Source: Bradyrhizobium diazoefficiens USDA 110
Lineage (GTDB): Bacteria; Pseudomonadota; Alphaproteobacteria; Rhizobiales; Xanthobacteraceae
Reading direction: 5' to 3'
NCBI RefSeq assembly: GCF_000011365.1
Contig: NC_004463.1
Location: 7,488,001-7,552,000 of the forward strand
DNA length: 64,000 bases
Part shown: in pieces, positions 8,600 to 17,310 of the stretch
Position numbering within the stretch: position 1 is the stretch's first letter
How the letters are laid out: the number at the start of each line of letters is the position of its first letter
Translations under genes and position numbers: made by a program
Notes under the pieces: generated by a model
What the model saw: the letters and a program-made list of their open reading frames with translations, nothing else
Told to the model about the DNA's origin: nothing
Databases searched by the model: none

Positions 8600-9391
8600 T
8601 CAGACGATCTTGATCGACATGTCCGGCAGTCCCTCGAGCTTGCACAGCAGCACGTCGCCCTTCACCACCGGGCCGACATTCTCCGGCGTGCCGGAATAGA
8701 TGATGTCGCCGGCCTTCAGCTCGAACGCTTCCGAGAGCTTTGCGATCTGCTCGGCGACGCTCCAGATCATCTTGCTGAGATCCGAGCTCTGCTTCACGGT
8801 GCCGTTGATTGCGAGCGAGATCGCGCCCTTCTCGAAATGGCCGGTCTTGCTCGCGGGGTGGATCGGACCGAGCACCGCGGCGTGGTCAAAGCTCTTGCCG
8901 ATTTCCCACGGCTTCTTCTCCGCGGCCATGCCGTTCTGGAGATCGCGCCGGGTCATGTCGAGACCGAGCGCGTAGCCATAGACGTGGTCGAGCGCCTTCT
9001 CGGCCGGGATATTGGTGCCGCCGGATTTCAGCGCGGCAACCAGCTCGATCTCGTGATGATAATTCTTGGTCAGCGACGGATAGGGATGGTCGGCGACCTC
9101 GCCGACCGCGACGTTCTGGATCGCGTCCGTCGGCTTCTGGAAGAAGAACGGCGGCTCGCGGTTCGGATCCGAGCCGCGCTCGATCGCATGCGCCGCATAG
9201 TTGCGCCCGATGCAGTAGATGCGGCGGACCTGGAACACCTGGGTCTCGCCGACGATCGGGATCGCGACCATCGGCACCGGGAAGATCGGCTTCGGTCCGG
9301 CCTGCGCTGCGGCGGGCGCAACCTCCGCGATGGAAGCTGCGGTGGCTGCGGCGGCTGTTGCGAGCAGATCCCGGCGCGTGGTCTTTTTCAT
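8600..9391 (-). CDS. Fumarylacetoacetate hydrolase family protein with Tat-type signal
   Basis: The start at 9391 follows GGGAGC and gives MKKTTRRDLLATAAAATAASIAEV, a twin-arginine leader with an AAA-AQA cleavage region. The mature part has the FAH catalytic fold: IYCIGRNYAAHAIE, HHEIELVAALK with two metal-binding glutamates, and ALGLDMTRRDLQ with the metal-binding aspartate, ending SGTPENVGPVVKGDVL. The family hydrolyses or decarboxylates beta-diketo and oxo-acid substrates and is usually cytoplasmic. Export to the periplasm would be unusual. No close operon partner; the substrate is unknown. Confidence 0.85.
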   Translation of the reverse strand: MKKTTRRDLLATAAAATAASIAEVAPAAAQAGPKPIFPVPMVAIPIVGETQVFQVRRIYCIGRNYAAHAIERGSDPNREPPFFFQKPTDAIQNVAVGEVADHPYPSLTKNYHHEIELVAALKSGGTNIPAEKALDHVYGYALGLDMTRRDLQNGMAAEKKPWEIGKSFDHAAVLGPIHPASKTGHFEKGAISLAINGTVKQSSDLSKMIWSVAEQIAKLSEAFELKAGDIIYSGTPENVGPVVKGDVLLCKLEGLPDMSIKIV

Positions 9392-9673
9392 CTTTTGTGC
9401 TCCCTTGTTGCTTCGCAGGTCGGCGTTCATGCGCGCCGATCCGTCTGCTTAGACGATATTCAATATGCCAGCAACGCTGGACGGGCGCGACGAGACATCG
9501 TCTTCTTGATGAGCCAACTTCAACCGCATCCAACCCGTCATGCGGCAGGACGGACATTGTCAGCGCCTGCGTTGACCTCCACTTTTGGGCCATTCCATAA
9601 GTAGGCCCTAGTCCGGCAGCGGCCCGGTATGCTTTGATGCGTGGGGGAGGAACCGAGACGCAAGGGTGGCCTG

Positions 9674-9970
9674 ATGTACATACTCATTCGAAAATACACC
9701 AAGGTTCGTTCGGTCGCGGATGCTGCCCGCCGCGCCAAAAGCGGCGTCGGTCAGATCCTGAGGGAGTCGCGCGGCTTCAAGTCTTACTATGTGCTGGATG
9801 GGGGCGAAGGCGTTGGTGTCGCCGTGATGATATTTGAGGACCGCGAATGCGCCAATGCGGCGAACGACAAGGTGATGGAGTTCGTTCAAGCAAGCATGCA
9901 TGACCTTGATCTCGGGGATCCCGAAATCATCGCCGGAGAAGTCCTGGTGAATATAGAATCTGCCGCGTAG
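9674..9970 (+). CDS. Small ABM-like (dimeric alpha/beta barrel) protein
   Basis: A 98-residue protein opening MYILIRKYTKVRSVADAARR, with a GFKSYYVLDGGEGVGVAVMIFEDRE core. The beta-alpha-beta-beta pattern resembles antibiotic-biosynthesis-monooxygenase-like stress proteins. I chose the ATG at 9674, just after GGTGG, instead of the earlier in-frame start because the extra residues are charged and unlike the family. It stands alone between an FAH-like gene on the other strand and a glycosidase gene. Function not established. Confidence 0.65.
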   Translation: MYILIRKYTKVRSVADAARRAKSGVGQILRESRGFKSYYVLDGGEGVGVAVMIFEDRECANAANDKVMEFVQASMHDLDLGDPEIIAGEVLVNIESAA

Positions 9971-10154
9971 ATGCCCGCATGGCTACTCACGCCTTGACAT
10001 GCGCCAGGCTCTGCTCGCGCAACGCCAGCTATGGCCAGAACTTTGCCCAGGGCTGCGCCGCTTCGAACGCGGCGGGGCTAATGGTTCGGGCGGCTGCATT
10101 TTGCTTTTGGCAGCACGCATAAGAAGGCGTCAGGACGTGCATACAAGACGGCGA

Positions 10155-11678
10155 ATGCCACGCGGCGGGCTTCTTGACGCAGCACGGGTGACAGGGCTTG
10201 CGCTGCTCGCAGCCGGGACATCGTGCGCCGCGCACGCCGGCACGGTGTCGATCGCGCCTGCGGGGCTGCGAGCGATCGGTACGATCGATCCCCGCTTTCA
10301 GTCCTACAACATCGAGATGGTGGAGGTGACCGGCGGGCGGTTCTGGAAGCCTTATCCGCAAGCGATGCGCGCGTGGGCCGACAAGGATCGCTACAGTTAC
10401 AGACCTCCAATCGATCTCGGCAACACGCGTCTGCGCGGGCTCGCGGTGGCGTTGTCGCCCGCTTATCTGCGCGTGAGCGGCACCTGGGCCAATGCGACGT
10501 TCTTCGCCGACACCGAGAGCGCGCCGGCCGCGCCGCCACCGGGATTCAACGCGGTGCTGGGCCGCGCGCAGTGGCGCGGCGTCGTCGACTTTGCGCGTGC
10601 GACTGGTGCGGAGATCGTCACCTCCCTTGCCGTCAGCCCGGGCAGCCGCGATGCGGATGGCCTTTGGAGGCCGGATCAGGCGCAACGCCTGATCGACTAT
10701 ACGCGCTCGCTGGGCGGCCACATCGCCGCCGCCGAATTCATGAACGAGCCGACGCTCGCGGCGACCAACGGTGCGCCGCCTGGGTACGATGCGAAGGCTT
10801 ATGTTCGCGATGTCGGGATCTTTCACGAGTGGATGCTGCGCGCCGCGCCGCAGACGCTGATCGTCGGACCAGGCTCGGTCGGCGACTCAGCTTCCACCGG
10901 CGCGTCCGGCCTCCGCACGCGCGACCTGCTCGCCGCCTCGGGCGCCGGTGTCGATCGCTTCTCCTATCATCACTACAACACGATCTCGCCGCGCTGCGGC
11001 GGCCGCGACGAGCCGGCAGGTGCGCTGTCCGAAGCGTGGCTCGCCCGCACCGATGCCGCGCTATCGACCTACAAATCGCTGCGCGACGAATTCGCGCCGG
11101 ACAAGCCGATCTGGCTGACCGAAACCGCGGACGCCGCCTGCGGCGGTAACCGCTGGGACAAGACTTTCCTCGATACGTTCCGCTATCTCGACCAACTCGG
11201 ACGCTTGGCCAGGGCCGGCGTTCAAGTGGTGATGCACAACACGCTGGCCGCGAGCGACTACGGATTGCTGGACGAGAAGACGTTCCGCCCGCGGCCGAAT
11301 TATTGGGGCGCGCTGCTCTGGCGTCGGTTGATGGGTACGACGGTGCTCGACGCAGGCGCCGCGATGGCACCCGGCCTCCATGTCTACGCGCACTGTCATC
11401 CGTCGAAGCGCGGCGCCGTGACCGTGCTCGCGATCAATATCTCGCGCAGCACAGCGCGCACGATCGTGTTGCCGCTACCCGCCGAGCGCTACACCTTGCA
11501 GGCCGCAAGGCTGCAAGGCGCAACCGTGCAACTGAACGGCAAGACGCTGGCGCTGACCGACGAAGATGGGCTGCCGCCCCTCGCCGGGCGCGCGATCGAG
11601 GCCGGCGCAGTGCAGCTTGCATCCGAGACCATCACCTTCCTCGCCATTCCGGGCGCCGCGAACTCCGCCTGCCGATGA
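10155..11678 (+). CDS. Heparanase-like GH79 glycoside hydrolase (putative glucuronidase)
   Basis: A 507-residue secreted protein with a signal peptide ending near SCAAHAG. The TIM-barrel shows AEFMNEPTLAATN (candidate acid/base Glu198) and IWLTETADAACGG (candidate nucleophile Glu323). It then shows GVQVVMHNTLAASDYGLLDE, followed by RPNYWGALLWRRLMGTTVL. This order and spacing match the heparanase branch of family GH79, which removes glucuronic acid from polysaccharides or glycosides. A small C-terminal beta domain follows. The hexuronate operon at 39-47 kb could use a glucuronate product, but that link is inference. The ribosome site at the chosen ATG is weak, so the start is uncertain. Confidence 0.82.
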   Translation: MPRGGLLDAARVTGLALLAAGTSCAAHAGTVSIAPAGLRAIGTIDPRFQSYNIEMVEVTGGRFWKPYPQAMRAWADKDRYSYRPPIDLGNTRLRGLAVALSPAYLRVSGTWANATFFADTESAPAAPPPGFNAVLGRAQWRGVVDFARATGAEIVTSLAVSPGSRDADGLWRPDQAQRLIDYTRSLGGHIAAAEFMNEPTLAATNGAPPGYDAKAYVRDVGIFHEWMLRAAPQTLIVGPGSVGDSASTGASGLRTRDLLAASGAGVDRFSYHHYNTISPRCGGRDEPAGALSEAWLARTDAALSTYKSLRDEFAPDKPIWLTETADAACGGNRWDKTFLDTFRYLDQLGRLARAGVQVVMHNTLAASDYGLLDEKTFRPRPNYWGALLWRRLMGTTVLDAGAAMAPGLHVYAHCHPSKRGAVTVLAINISRSTARTIVLPLPAERYTLQAARLQGATVQLNGKTLALTDEDGLPPLAGRAIEAGAVQLASETITFLAIPGAANSACR

Positions 11679-11687
11679 CGGCGCTCA

Positions 11688-12986
11688 CTATTTGAGCGCG
11701 TCGCGCGCCGTCTCCGGCGCCATCAGCGTAGCGACGATCGTGATGATCGACAGCGCGATGATGTAGACCGACACCGCCCAATAAGAGCCGGCCCATGCGA
11801 GCAGCGCGGTTGCGATCAACGGCGAGAAGCCGCCGCTGAGCGCGGCCGCGACGTTGGCACCAAGCGACGCGCCGCTGTAGCGCACCTGGGTGCGGAACAG
11901 TTCCGGCATGAACGCGGCCTTCGGCCCGAACAGCAGCGCATGCGTCAGCGTCATCGTGACCACGAGCGCGAGCGTGATCAGCGCCGGGTCCCTGGTGTCG
12001 AGGAACCAGAACAGCGGAAACGCCAGCGCCACCGAGAACACGCCGCCGGCGAGATACAGCGCCTTGCGGCCGAAGATATCGGACAACCAGCCTGCAAGCG
12101 GCAATGTGGCGAATTCGACGATCGCCGCATAGACCACCGCATCCAGGATAACCTGGCGCGGCAGGCCGAGCTTTGTCGTGGCGTAGACCACGGTGAAGAC
12201 GGTGAGGAGGTAGGCGAGCCCGACTTCCGAGACCGTGATGCCGATCGCCAGCAGGAAGCTGCGCCAGTCGCGGCGCAGCACTTCCCAGACCGGCTGCGCC
12301 AGCACCTCCTTGCGCTCGACCACCTCCTTGAAGTGCGGTGTCTCCGCAAGCTTCAGCCGCACGATGAAGCCGACACCGACGAGCACAATGCTGATCAGGA
12401 ACGGCACGCGCCAGCCCCAGCTCAGGAAGTCGGCCTCAGGCAGCTTCGTCATCAGGGCGAAGATGCCGGTGGATGCGGCAACGCCGACAGGAAAGCCGAT
12501 CTGCACCAGGCTGCCGTAGAAGCCGCGGCGATTGCCTGCATGCTCGATCACCATGACGACCGCGCCGCTCCATTCGCCGCCGAGCCCGATGCCCTGGACG
12601 AAGCGCAGGACGATGAGCAGGATCGGCGCCCACACGCCGATCTGGCTGTAGGTCGGCAGGCAGCCGATCAGGAAGGTGCCGAGCCCCATCGCGATCATGG
12701 TCGCGACCAGCATTGTCTTGCGGCCGAGCCGATCGCCATAATGCCCGATGATCGCGCCGCCGATCGGCCGCGCCACGAAGCCGACCGCATAGGTCGAGAA
12801 TGCCGCCAGCGTGCCGACAAAGGGATCGAAGCTCGGAAAGAACAGCTTGTTCAGCACCAGCGCCGCCGCCGTGCCGTAGATCAGGAAGTCGTACCACTCG
12901 ATCGCGGTGCCGAGCGCGCTCGCCCACACCACATGCGCCGTCGTCGATCGCTCCGTCGCGCCGGAGACCCCCGTTGCTGCCGTCAT
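11688..12986 (-). CDS. MFS transporter, metabolite:H+ symporter (ShiA/ProP-like)
   Basis: The 432-residue protein has twelve predicted membrane helices. Near its start it has WASALGTAIEWYDFLIYG, and further on GHYGDRLGRKTMLVAT, the loop 2-3 MFS motif. These are the marks of the metabolite:proton symporter family (shikimate, alpha-ketoglutarate, proline/betaine, dicarboxylates). The ATG at 12986 is used; a TTG four codons upstream is possible. It converges with the glycosidase gene with 9 bases between stops. Substrate unknown. Confidence 0.88.
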   Translation of the reverse strand: MTAATGVSGATERSTTAHVVWASALGTAIEWYDFLIYGTAAALVLNKLFFPSFDPFVGTLAAFSTYAVGFVARPIGGAIIGHYGDRLGRKTMLVATMIAMGLGTFLIGCLPTYSQIGVWAPILLIVLRFVQGIGLGGEWSGAVVMVIEHAGNRRGFYGSLVQIGFPVGVAASTGIFALMTKLPEADFLSWGWRVPFLISIVLVGVGFIVRLKLAETPHFKEVVERKEVLAQPVWEVLRRDWRSFLLAIGITVSEVGLAYLLTVFTVVYATTKLGLPRQVILDAVVYAAIVEFATLPLAGWLSDIFGRKALYLAGGVFSVALAFPLFWFLDTRDPALITLALVVTMTLTHALLFGPKAAFMPELFRTQVRYSGASLGANVAAALSGGFSPLIATALLAWAGSYWAVSVYIIALSIITIVATLMAPETARDALK

Positions 12987-13105
12987 TCCATGCCCCAAAG
13001 ATTCCCGACGGCATCATGGCCAATCGCGGTGGCGATTGCAACCTGCGGGGGTGTTGCTGCTGGCGATGACCACAGCGGGAATGGTGGCGCACAACTGCAT
13101 CAACG

Positions 13106-13224
13106 CCGTCATTGCGAGGAGCTCGCGACAAAATTGCGTGGCAATTTTGCGCTGATGCGACGAAGCAATCCAGACTGCCTCCACGGAATGAGTCTGGATT
13201 GCTTCGCTCCGCTCGCAATGACGG
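13106..13224. repeat. Dispersed repeat of nested hairpins (GTCATTGCGAG type)
   Basis: The ends CCGTCATTGCGAG (13106-13118) and CTCGCAATGACGG (13212-13224) are exact inverted copies. Inside are AAAATTGC/GCAATTTT (13130-13148) and AGCAATCCAGAC/GTCTGGATTGCT (13164-13203). The whole 119-base unit can fold into a cruciform. It has no reading frame and lies upstream of the solute-binding protein gene. Units of this kind are abundant between genes in Bradyrhizobium. The rest of the gap 12987-13384 shows nothing else but a candidate promoter. Confidence 0.85.
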
Positions 13225-13302
13225 AGCTGAGGGGGCTGCGCACATATTTTGGAGGCGTCGTCCGGGCGGTCACGGAACCCGCCCAAGCCCGCCTATTCGC
13301 CA

Positions 13303-13331
13303 TTGACAAATTCATTCGCTAATATCTAACT
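13303..13331 (+). promoter_or_regulatory. Possible sigma70-type promoter for the solute-binding protein gene
   Basis: A perfect TTGACA lies at 13303-13308 in an AT-rich stretch about 75 bases before the start at 13385. The best -10 at normal spacing (CTAACT or TCTAAC, about 13325-13331) is weak, and the better TAATAT at 13320 is too close. Treat as a candidate only. Confidence 0.3.
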
Positions 13332-13384
13332 TGCCGCCATGATAATCGGCCGCGCCAAGCGGCCCACAAAGAGAGGGAACGACG

Positions 13385-14599
13385 ATGAGAGGGTTTTTGG
13401 CCTGCGCCATGCTCGCGGCCATGACTTCGGCTGCCATGACGTCAACCGCGACCGCGCAGGTCTCCGACGATGCGGTGCGAATCGGCGTGCTGACGGACCT
13501 GTCAAGCTGGGGCCGCGACAACAGCGGGCCGGGCTCGGTCGAAGCCGCGAAAATGGCGGTCGAGGAATTCGGTCCCACCGTGCTCGGCAAGCCGATCGAG
13601 ATCATCAGCGCCGACCATCAGATGAAGACCGACGTCGGCGTCCAGATCGTGCGCGGCTGGTTCGACAACGGCAAGGTCGACGCCGTCGTCGACATCCCCA
13701 ATTCCGGCATCGCGATCGCCGTGCACAACATGGTGCGCGAGCGCAACAAGATCGCCCTGCTCTCCGGCCCCGGCGCGAGCTCGCTGACCGACGAGCTGTG
13801 CAGCCCGAACACCGTGCATTTCACCTACGACACCTACGCCCTGTCGAAGGTGACCGCCTCCGCCGTGATCAAGGAGGGCGGAAAATCCTGGTACTTCATC
13901 ACCGCGGACTACGCCTTCGGCCAGCAGCTCGAGAAGGACGCCACGCGCTTCATCAACGAGATGGGCGGCAAGGTGCTTGGTGGCGTGAAGCACCCGACCA
14001 ACACCGCGGACTTCTCCTCCTTCGCCCTCCAGGCACAGAGCTCGAAATCCGACGTCGTCGCCTTCGCCAACGCCGGCCAGGACACCGACAACGCCATCAA
14101 GCAGTCCGGCGAGTTCGGCCTGGTCCAGGGCGGCCAGAAGCTCGTCGGCCTCCTGATGTTCGACACCGACGTGCATGCGATCGGCCTCAAGGCCGCGCAG
14201 GGCACCTACATGACGACGGCCGCGTACTGGAACATGGACGAGGCAACCCGCGCCTGGTCGAAGAAGTTCTACGAGCGCACCAAGGTGATGCCGACCATGA
14301 TCCACACCGGCGTCTACGGCTCGGTGTTGCATTACCTGAAAGGCATCAAGGCGGCCGGCACCGACGATCCCGCCAAGGTGATGGCCAAGATGCGCGAGCT
14401 GCCGATCGAGGATATCTTCGTCCATGGCGGCAAGTTGCGCGAGGACGGCCGCGTCATCCGCGACATGTATCTGGCCAAGGTGAAGTCGCCCGAGCAGTCC
14501 AAGGAGCCCTGGGATTACCTCGAGATCATCAAGACGGTGAAGGGCGAGGACGCCTTCCGTCCGGTCTCCGAGTCCAAATGTCCGCTGCTGAAGAAATGA
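13385..14599 (+). CDS. ABC transporter substrate-binding protein (LivK-like, type I fold)
   Basis: A 404-residue periplasmic protein with a signal peptide (MRGFLACAMLAAMTSAAMTS, cleavage near TATAQ), then VRIGVLTDLSSWGRDNSGPG. The pattern of the leucine/isoleucine/valine-binding family continues with KTDVGVQIVRGWFDNGKVDAVV and LLSGPGASSLTDELCSPNTVH. No permease or ATPase gene is nearby. It is followed after 7 bases by a flavin dehydrogenase, so the ligand is probably that enzyme's substrate. Many bradyrhizobial genomes have such binding proteins beside catabolic enzymes. Confidence 0.88.
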   Translation: MRGFLACAMLAAMTSAAMTSTATAQVSDDAVRIGVLTDLSSWGRDNSGPGSVEAAKMAVEEFGPTVLGKPIEIISADHQMKTDVGVQIVRGWFDNGKVDAVVDIPNSGIAIAVHNMVRERNKIALLSGPGASSLTDELCSPNTVHFTYDTYALSKVTASAVIKEGGKSWYFITADYAFGQQLEKDATRFINEMGGKVLGGVKHPTNTADFSSFALQAQSSKSDVVAFANAGQDTDNAIKQSGEFGLVQGGQKLVGLLMFDTDVHAIGLKAAQGTYMTTAAYWNMDEATRAWSKKFYERTKVMPTMIHTGVYGSVLHYLKGIKAAGTDDPAKVMAKMRELPIEDIFVHGGKLREDGRVIRDMYLAKVKSPEQSKEPWDYLEIIKTVKGEDAFRPVSESKCPLLKK

Positions 14600-14606
14600 G
14601 GCACGC

Positions 14607-16340
14607 ATGACCGGCAACGAGCATAGCGCAATTGAGACTTACGAGTGCGATGTGCTCGTGGCCGGATCGGGCGCCTCCGGCATGTCGGCCGCGATCACCG
14701 CGCGCTATCGCGGCCTCGACGTGCTGATCGTCGAGAAGGAGCCGCGTTTCGGTGGCACCACGGCCCGCTCCGGAGGCTGGCTCTGGATCCCCGGCACCTC
14801 GCTGGCGAAGGCCTACGGCATCGAGGAGACGCCGGAGCAGGCCCGCACATACCTGCGGCACGAGGCCGGCAACAATTTCGATGGCGCGCGCATCGATGCG
14901 TTCCTGAGCGCCGGTCCCGAGGCGGTGGATTTCTTCACCACCAGGACAGCCCTGCGCTTCGACATGCCGCTGGTGTTCCCGGACTATCACGCCGAAGCAC
15001 CGGGCGGCGCGCAAGGCGGCCGCTCCATGGTGACGCGCCCGTTCGACGGCCGCGAGCTCGGCGAGCAGATCAGGACGCTCGGCATGCCGCTGCCGGAGCT
15101 GACCGTATTCGGCATGATGCTGGGCTCCGGCAAGGAGATCATCCATTTCATGCGGGTGACGAAATCGCTGACCTCGGCGGTGTATGTCGCAAAGCGACTG
15201 TCGCGGCATCTGATGGACGTGCTGCACTACGGCCGCGGCATGACGCTGACCAACGGCAATGCGCTGGCGGGACGGCTGGCGAAATCCGCGCTCGATCTCA
15301 AGATTCCGATGTGGCTGTCTTCTCCGGTGCGCGAGCTGACGGTCGAGAACGGAGCTGTCACCGGCGCGATCGTGTCGCGCGAGGGACGCAAGGTGCGTGT
15401 TCGCGCAAGGCAGGGCGTCGTGCTCGCCTGCGGCGGCTTCCCGCACGATGTCGAGCGGCGCAAGAAGATGTTTCCGCATGCGCCGACCGGCAACGAGCAT
15501 TTTTCGCCGGGTCCCATCGGCAACACCGGCGACGGCTTGCGCCTTGCGGAAAGCGCCGGCGGACATGTCGAGGACCGTCTGCCGAATGCCGCGGCCTGGG
15601 TGCCGGTGTCGCTCACCACGCGCAAGGACGGCTCGAAGGGCGTGATGCCGCATTTCATCGACCGCGCCAAGCCCGGCGTGATCGCGGTGATGCGCGACGG
15701 CAGGCGGTTTGCCAATGAAGGCAATTCCTACCACGACTTCGTCCAGGCCATGGTCAAGGCGGCCAAGCCCGGCGAGGAGATCGCGGCGTACCTCGTCTGC
15801 GATCACAAGACGTTGCGGAAATACGGCCTCGGCTGCGTGCCGCCCTTCCCGATGCCGCTGGGTCATCACCTCAGTACCGGCTATCTCATGCGCGGCGACA
15901 CGCTCGAGGCGCTTGCGGCGAAAGCTGGCATCGACGCCACGGCCTTCGCCGAGACGGTCAGGCAGTTCAATACGACCGCGCCGCTGGGACATGACGCCGC
16001 CTTCGGCAAGGGCTCGAAGGCCTACAACCGCTACCAGGGCGATGCGCTGCACGGCCCCAATCCGTGCGTCGCGCCGATCGAGAACGGTCCGTTCTACGCC
16101 ATCAAGATGGTGATCGGCGACCTCGGCACCTATGCCGGCATCATCACCGATGAGAACGCGCGGGCGCTGGACGCCGAAGGCCGGGTCATCCCCGGCCTCT
16201 ATGCCGCCGGCAACGACATGGCGAGCATCATGGGGGGCAATTATCCCGGCGCCGGCATCACGCTTGGGCCGGCGCTGACCTTCGGCTACATTGCCGGCCG
16301 TCATCTTGCCGACAGCGCCGCCAAGCGCAACGCGGCGTAA
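14607..16340 (+). CDS. FAD-dependent dehydrogenase (fumarate reductase / 3-oxosteroid dehydrogenase type)
   Basis: The 577-residue flavoprotein begins with a dinucleotide-binding site VLVAGSGASGMSAAI followed by EKEPRFGGTTARSGGWLWIPG. It ends with GNDMASIMGGNYPGAGITLGPALTFGYIAGRHLA, the FAD-closing motif of the succinate dehydrogenase/fumarate reductase flavoprotein superfamily. RFANEGNSYHDF and AYNRYQGDALHGPNPCVAPIENGPFYAI are typical of KstD- and urocanate-reductase-like members. It carries out alpha-beta desaturation or reduction of an organic substrate. It is co-transcribed with the binding protein and 19 bases from an IclR gene. The natural substrate cannot be told. Confidence 0.85.
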   Translation: MTGNEHSAIETYECDVLVAGSGASGMSAAITARYRGLDVLIVEKEPRFGGTTARSGGWLWIPGTSLAKAYGIEETPEQARTYLRHEAGNNFDGARIDAFLSAGPEAVDFFTTRTALRFDMPLVFPDYHAEAPGGAQGGRSMVTRPFDGRELGEQIRTLGMPLPELTVFGMMLGSGKEIIHFMRVTKSLTSAVYVAKRLSRHLMDVLHYGRGMTLTNGNALAGRLAKSALDLKIPMWLSSPVRELTVENGAVTGAIVSREGRKVRVRARQGVVLACGGFPHDVERRKKMFPHAPTGNEHFSPGPIGNTGDGLRLAESAGGHVEDRLPNAAAWVPVSLTTRKDGSKGVMPHFIDRAKPGVIAVMRDGRRFANEGNSYHDFVQAMVKAAKPGEEIAAYLVCDHKTLRKYGLGCVPPFPMPLGHHLSTGYLMRGDTLEALAAKAGIDATAFAETVRQFNTTAPLGHDAAFGKGSKAYNRYQGDALHGPNPCVAPIENGPFYAIKMVIGDLGTYAGIITDENARALDAEGRVIPGLYAAGNDMASIMGGNYPGAGITLGPALTFGYIAGRHLADSAAKRNAA

Positions 16341-16359
16341 GCGGAACGCCAGGAGGCGC

Positions 16360-17154
16360 ATGAAGAGAGAAAGCCGCGGCATCCAGTCGATCGAGGTCGG
16401 CGGAGAACTGCTCCGCGCCCTCGCCCGCAGCGGCGAGCCGATGATGCTGCGCGATCTCGCACGCGAGGCCGGCATGACGCCGGCCAAGGCGCATCCCTAT
16501 CTCGCCAGTTTCTCGCGCATCGGGCTGATCGAGCAGGACGAGACCACCGGCCGCTACGAGATCGGCGCGCTGGCGCTGGAGCTCGGCCTCATCAGCCTGC
16601 GCCGCCTGTCCGGCGTGCGGATCGCCGGACCAAAGATCGCGGCGCTTGCGAGCCAGATCGGCCATGCGGTCTCGCTGGCCGTCTGGGGCACGCATGGTCC
16701 GACCGTGGTGCAGCTCGAAGAGCCGGGTCAGCCCGTGCACATCGTGATGCGGGCCGGCTCGGTGATGGCGCTGCTGGAGACCGCAACCGGCCGCGCCTTT
16801 GCGGCCTTCCTGCCGGAGAAGACCGTCAATGCCGCGCTCGAAAGCGGCCTCGACCGTCACGGCGTCGGTTACAATCCGAAGCGGGCGGTGAAAGGCGCGA
16901 AGGTCGCCGACATGCTCACTGAGGTCCGCAAGCACGGCCTCGCCCGCGCGCTGGGCGATCCCCTGCCCGGCGTCAATGCGTTCTCGGCACCAGTGTTCGA
17001 TCACGCCGGCCATGTCGCGCTGGTCATCACCGCGATGGGGCCGGAAGGCACGTTCGATGCCCGCTGGGACAGCCCGATCGCGCATGCCTTGCGCGACTGC
17101 GCCGGCGGGATTTCGAAGCGGCTCGGCCACGGGATGACGGTTGCGGCGGAGTGA
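16360..17154 (+). CDS. IclR-family transcriptional regulator
   Basis: The 264-residue protein starts at the ATG directly after AGGAGG, 19 bases past the dehydrogenase stop. It has an N-terminal winged helix (SIEVGGELLRALARSGEPMMLRDLAREAGM, outline at residues 7-36) and an effector domain with VSLAVWGTHGPTVVQLEEPG and ATGRAFAAFLPEK. It probably senses the substrate of the preceding enzyme and controls its own operon. An alternative start 23 codons upstream would overlap the dehydrogenase and lacks a ribosome site. Confidence 0.88.
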   Translation: MKRESRGIQSIEVGGELLRALARSGEPMMLRDLAREAGMTPAKAHPYLASFSRIGLIEQDETTGRYEIGALALELGLISLRRLSGVRIAGPKIAALASQIGHAVSLAVWGTHGPTVVQLEEPGQPVHIVMRAGSVMALLETATGRAFAAFLPEKTVNAALESGLDRHGVGYNPKRAVKGAKVADMLTEVRKHGLARALGDPLPGVNAFSAPVFDHAGHVALVITAMGPEGTFDARWDSPIAHALRDCAGGISKRLGHGMTVAAE

Positions 17155-17180
17155 GAGGCAAACTGCCCGCCTTACAACGG

Positions 17181-17285
17181 CTGTCATGCCCCGCGAAGGC
17201 GGGGCATCCAGTACGCCGCAGCCCATCGGCTCCATCACTACTGTCACGGCGTACTGGATCGCCCGGACAAGCCGGGCGATGACAG
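17181..17285. repeat. Palindromic repeat between convergent genes
   Basis: The 105-base unit starts CTGTCAT and ends ATGACAG. It contains hairpins GCCCCGC-GAAG-GCGGGGC and CGCCCGG-ACAA-GCCGGGCG plus 13-base inverted arms ATCCAGTACGCCG / CGGCGTACTGGAT. It separates the convergent IclR and short-chain dehydrogenase genes and could also terminate transcription in both directions. It is a different sequence family from the 13106 unit but has the same nested design. Confidence 0.8.
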
Positions 17286-17310
17286 CGAGTGTGGGACGAC
17301 CTTCAGAGCC

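Noticed and set aside
13106..13224. Possible CRISPR or insertion sequence
   Set aside because: The repeats are inverted and nested, not direct with spacers, and there is no transposase frame.
14529..16487. 652-codon minus-strand frame opposite the flavin dehydrogenase
   Set aside because: High-GC shadow of the flavoprotein gene, with arginine- and histidine-rich low-information sequence.
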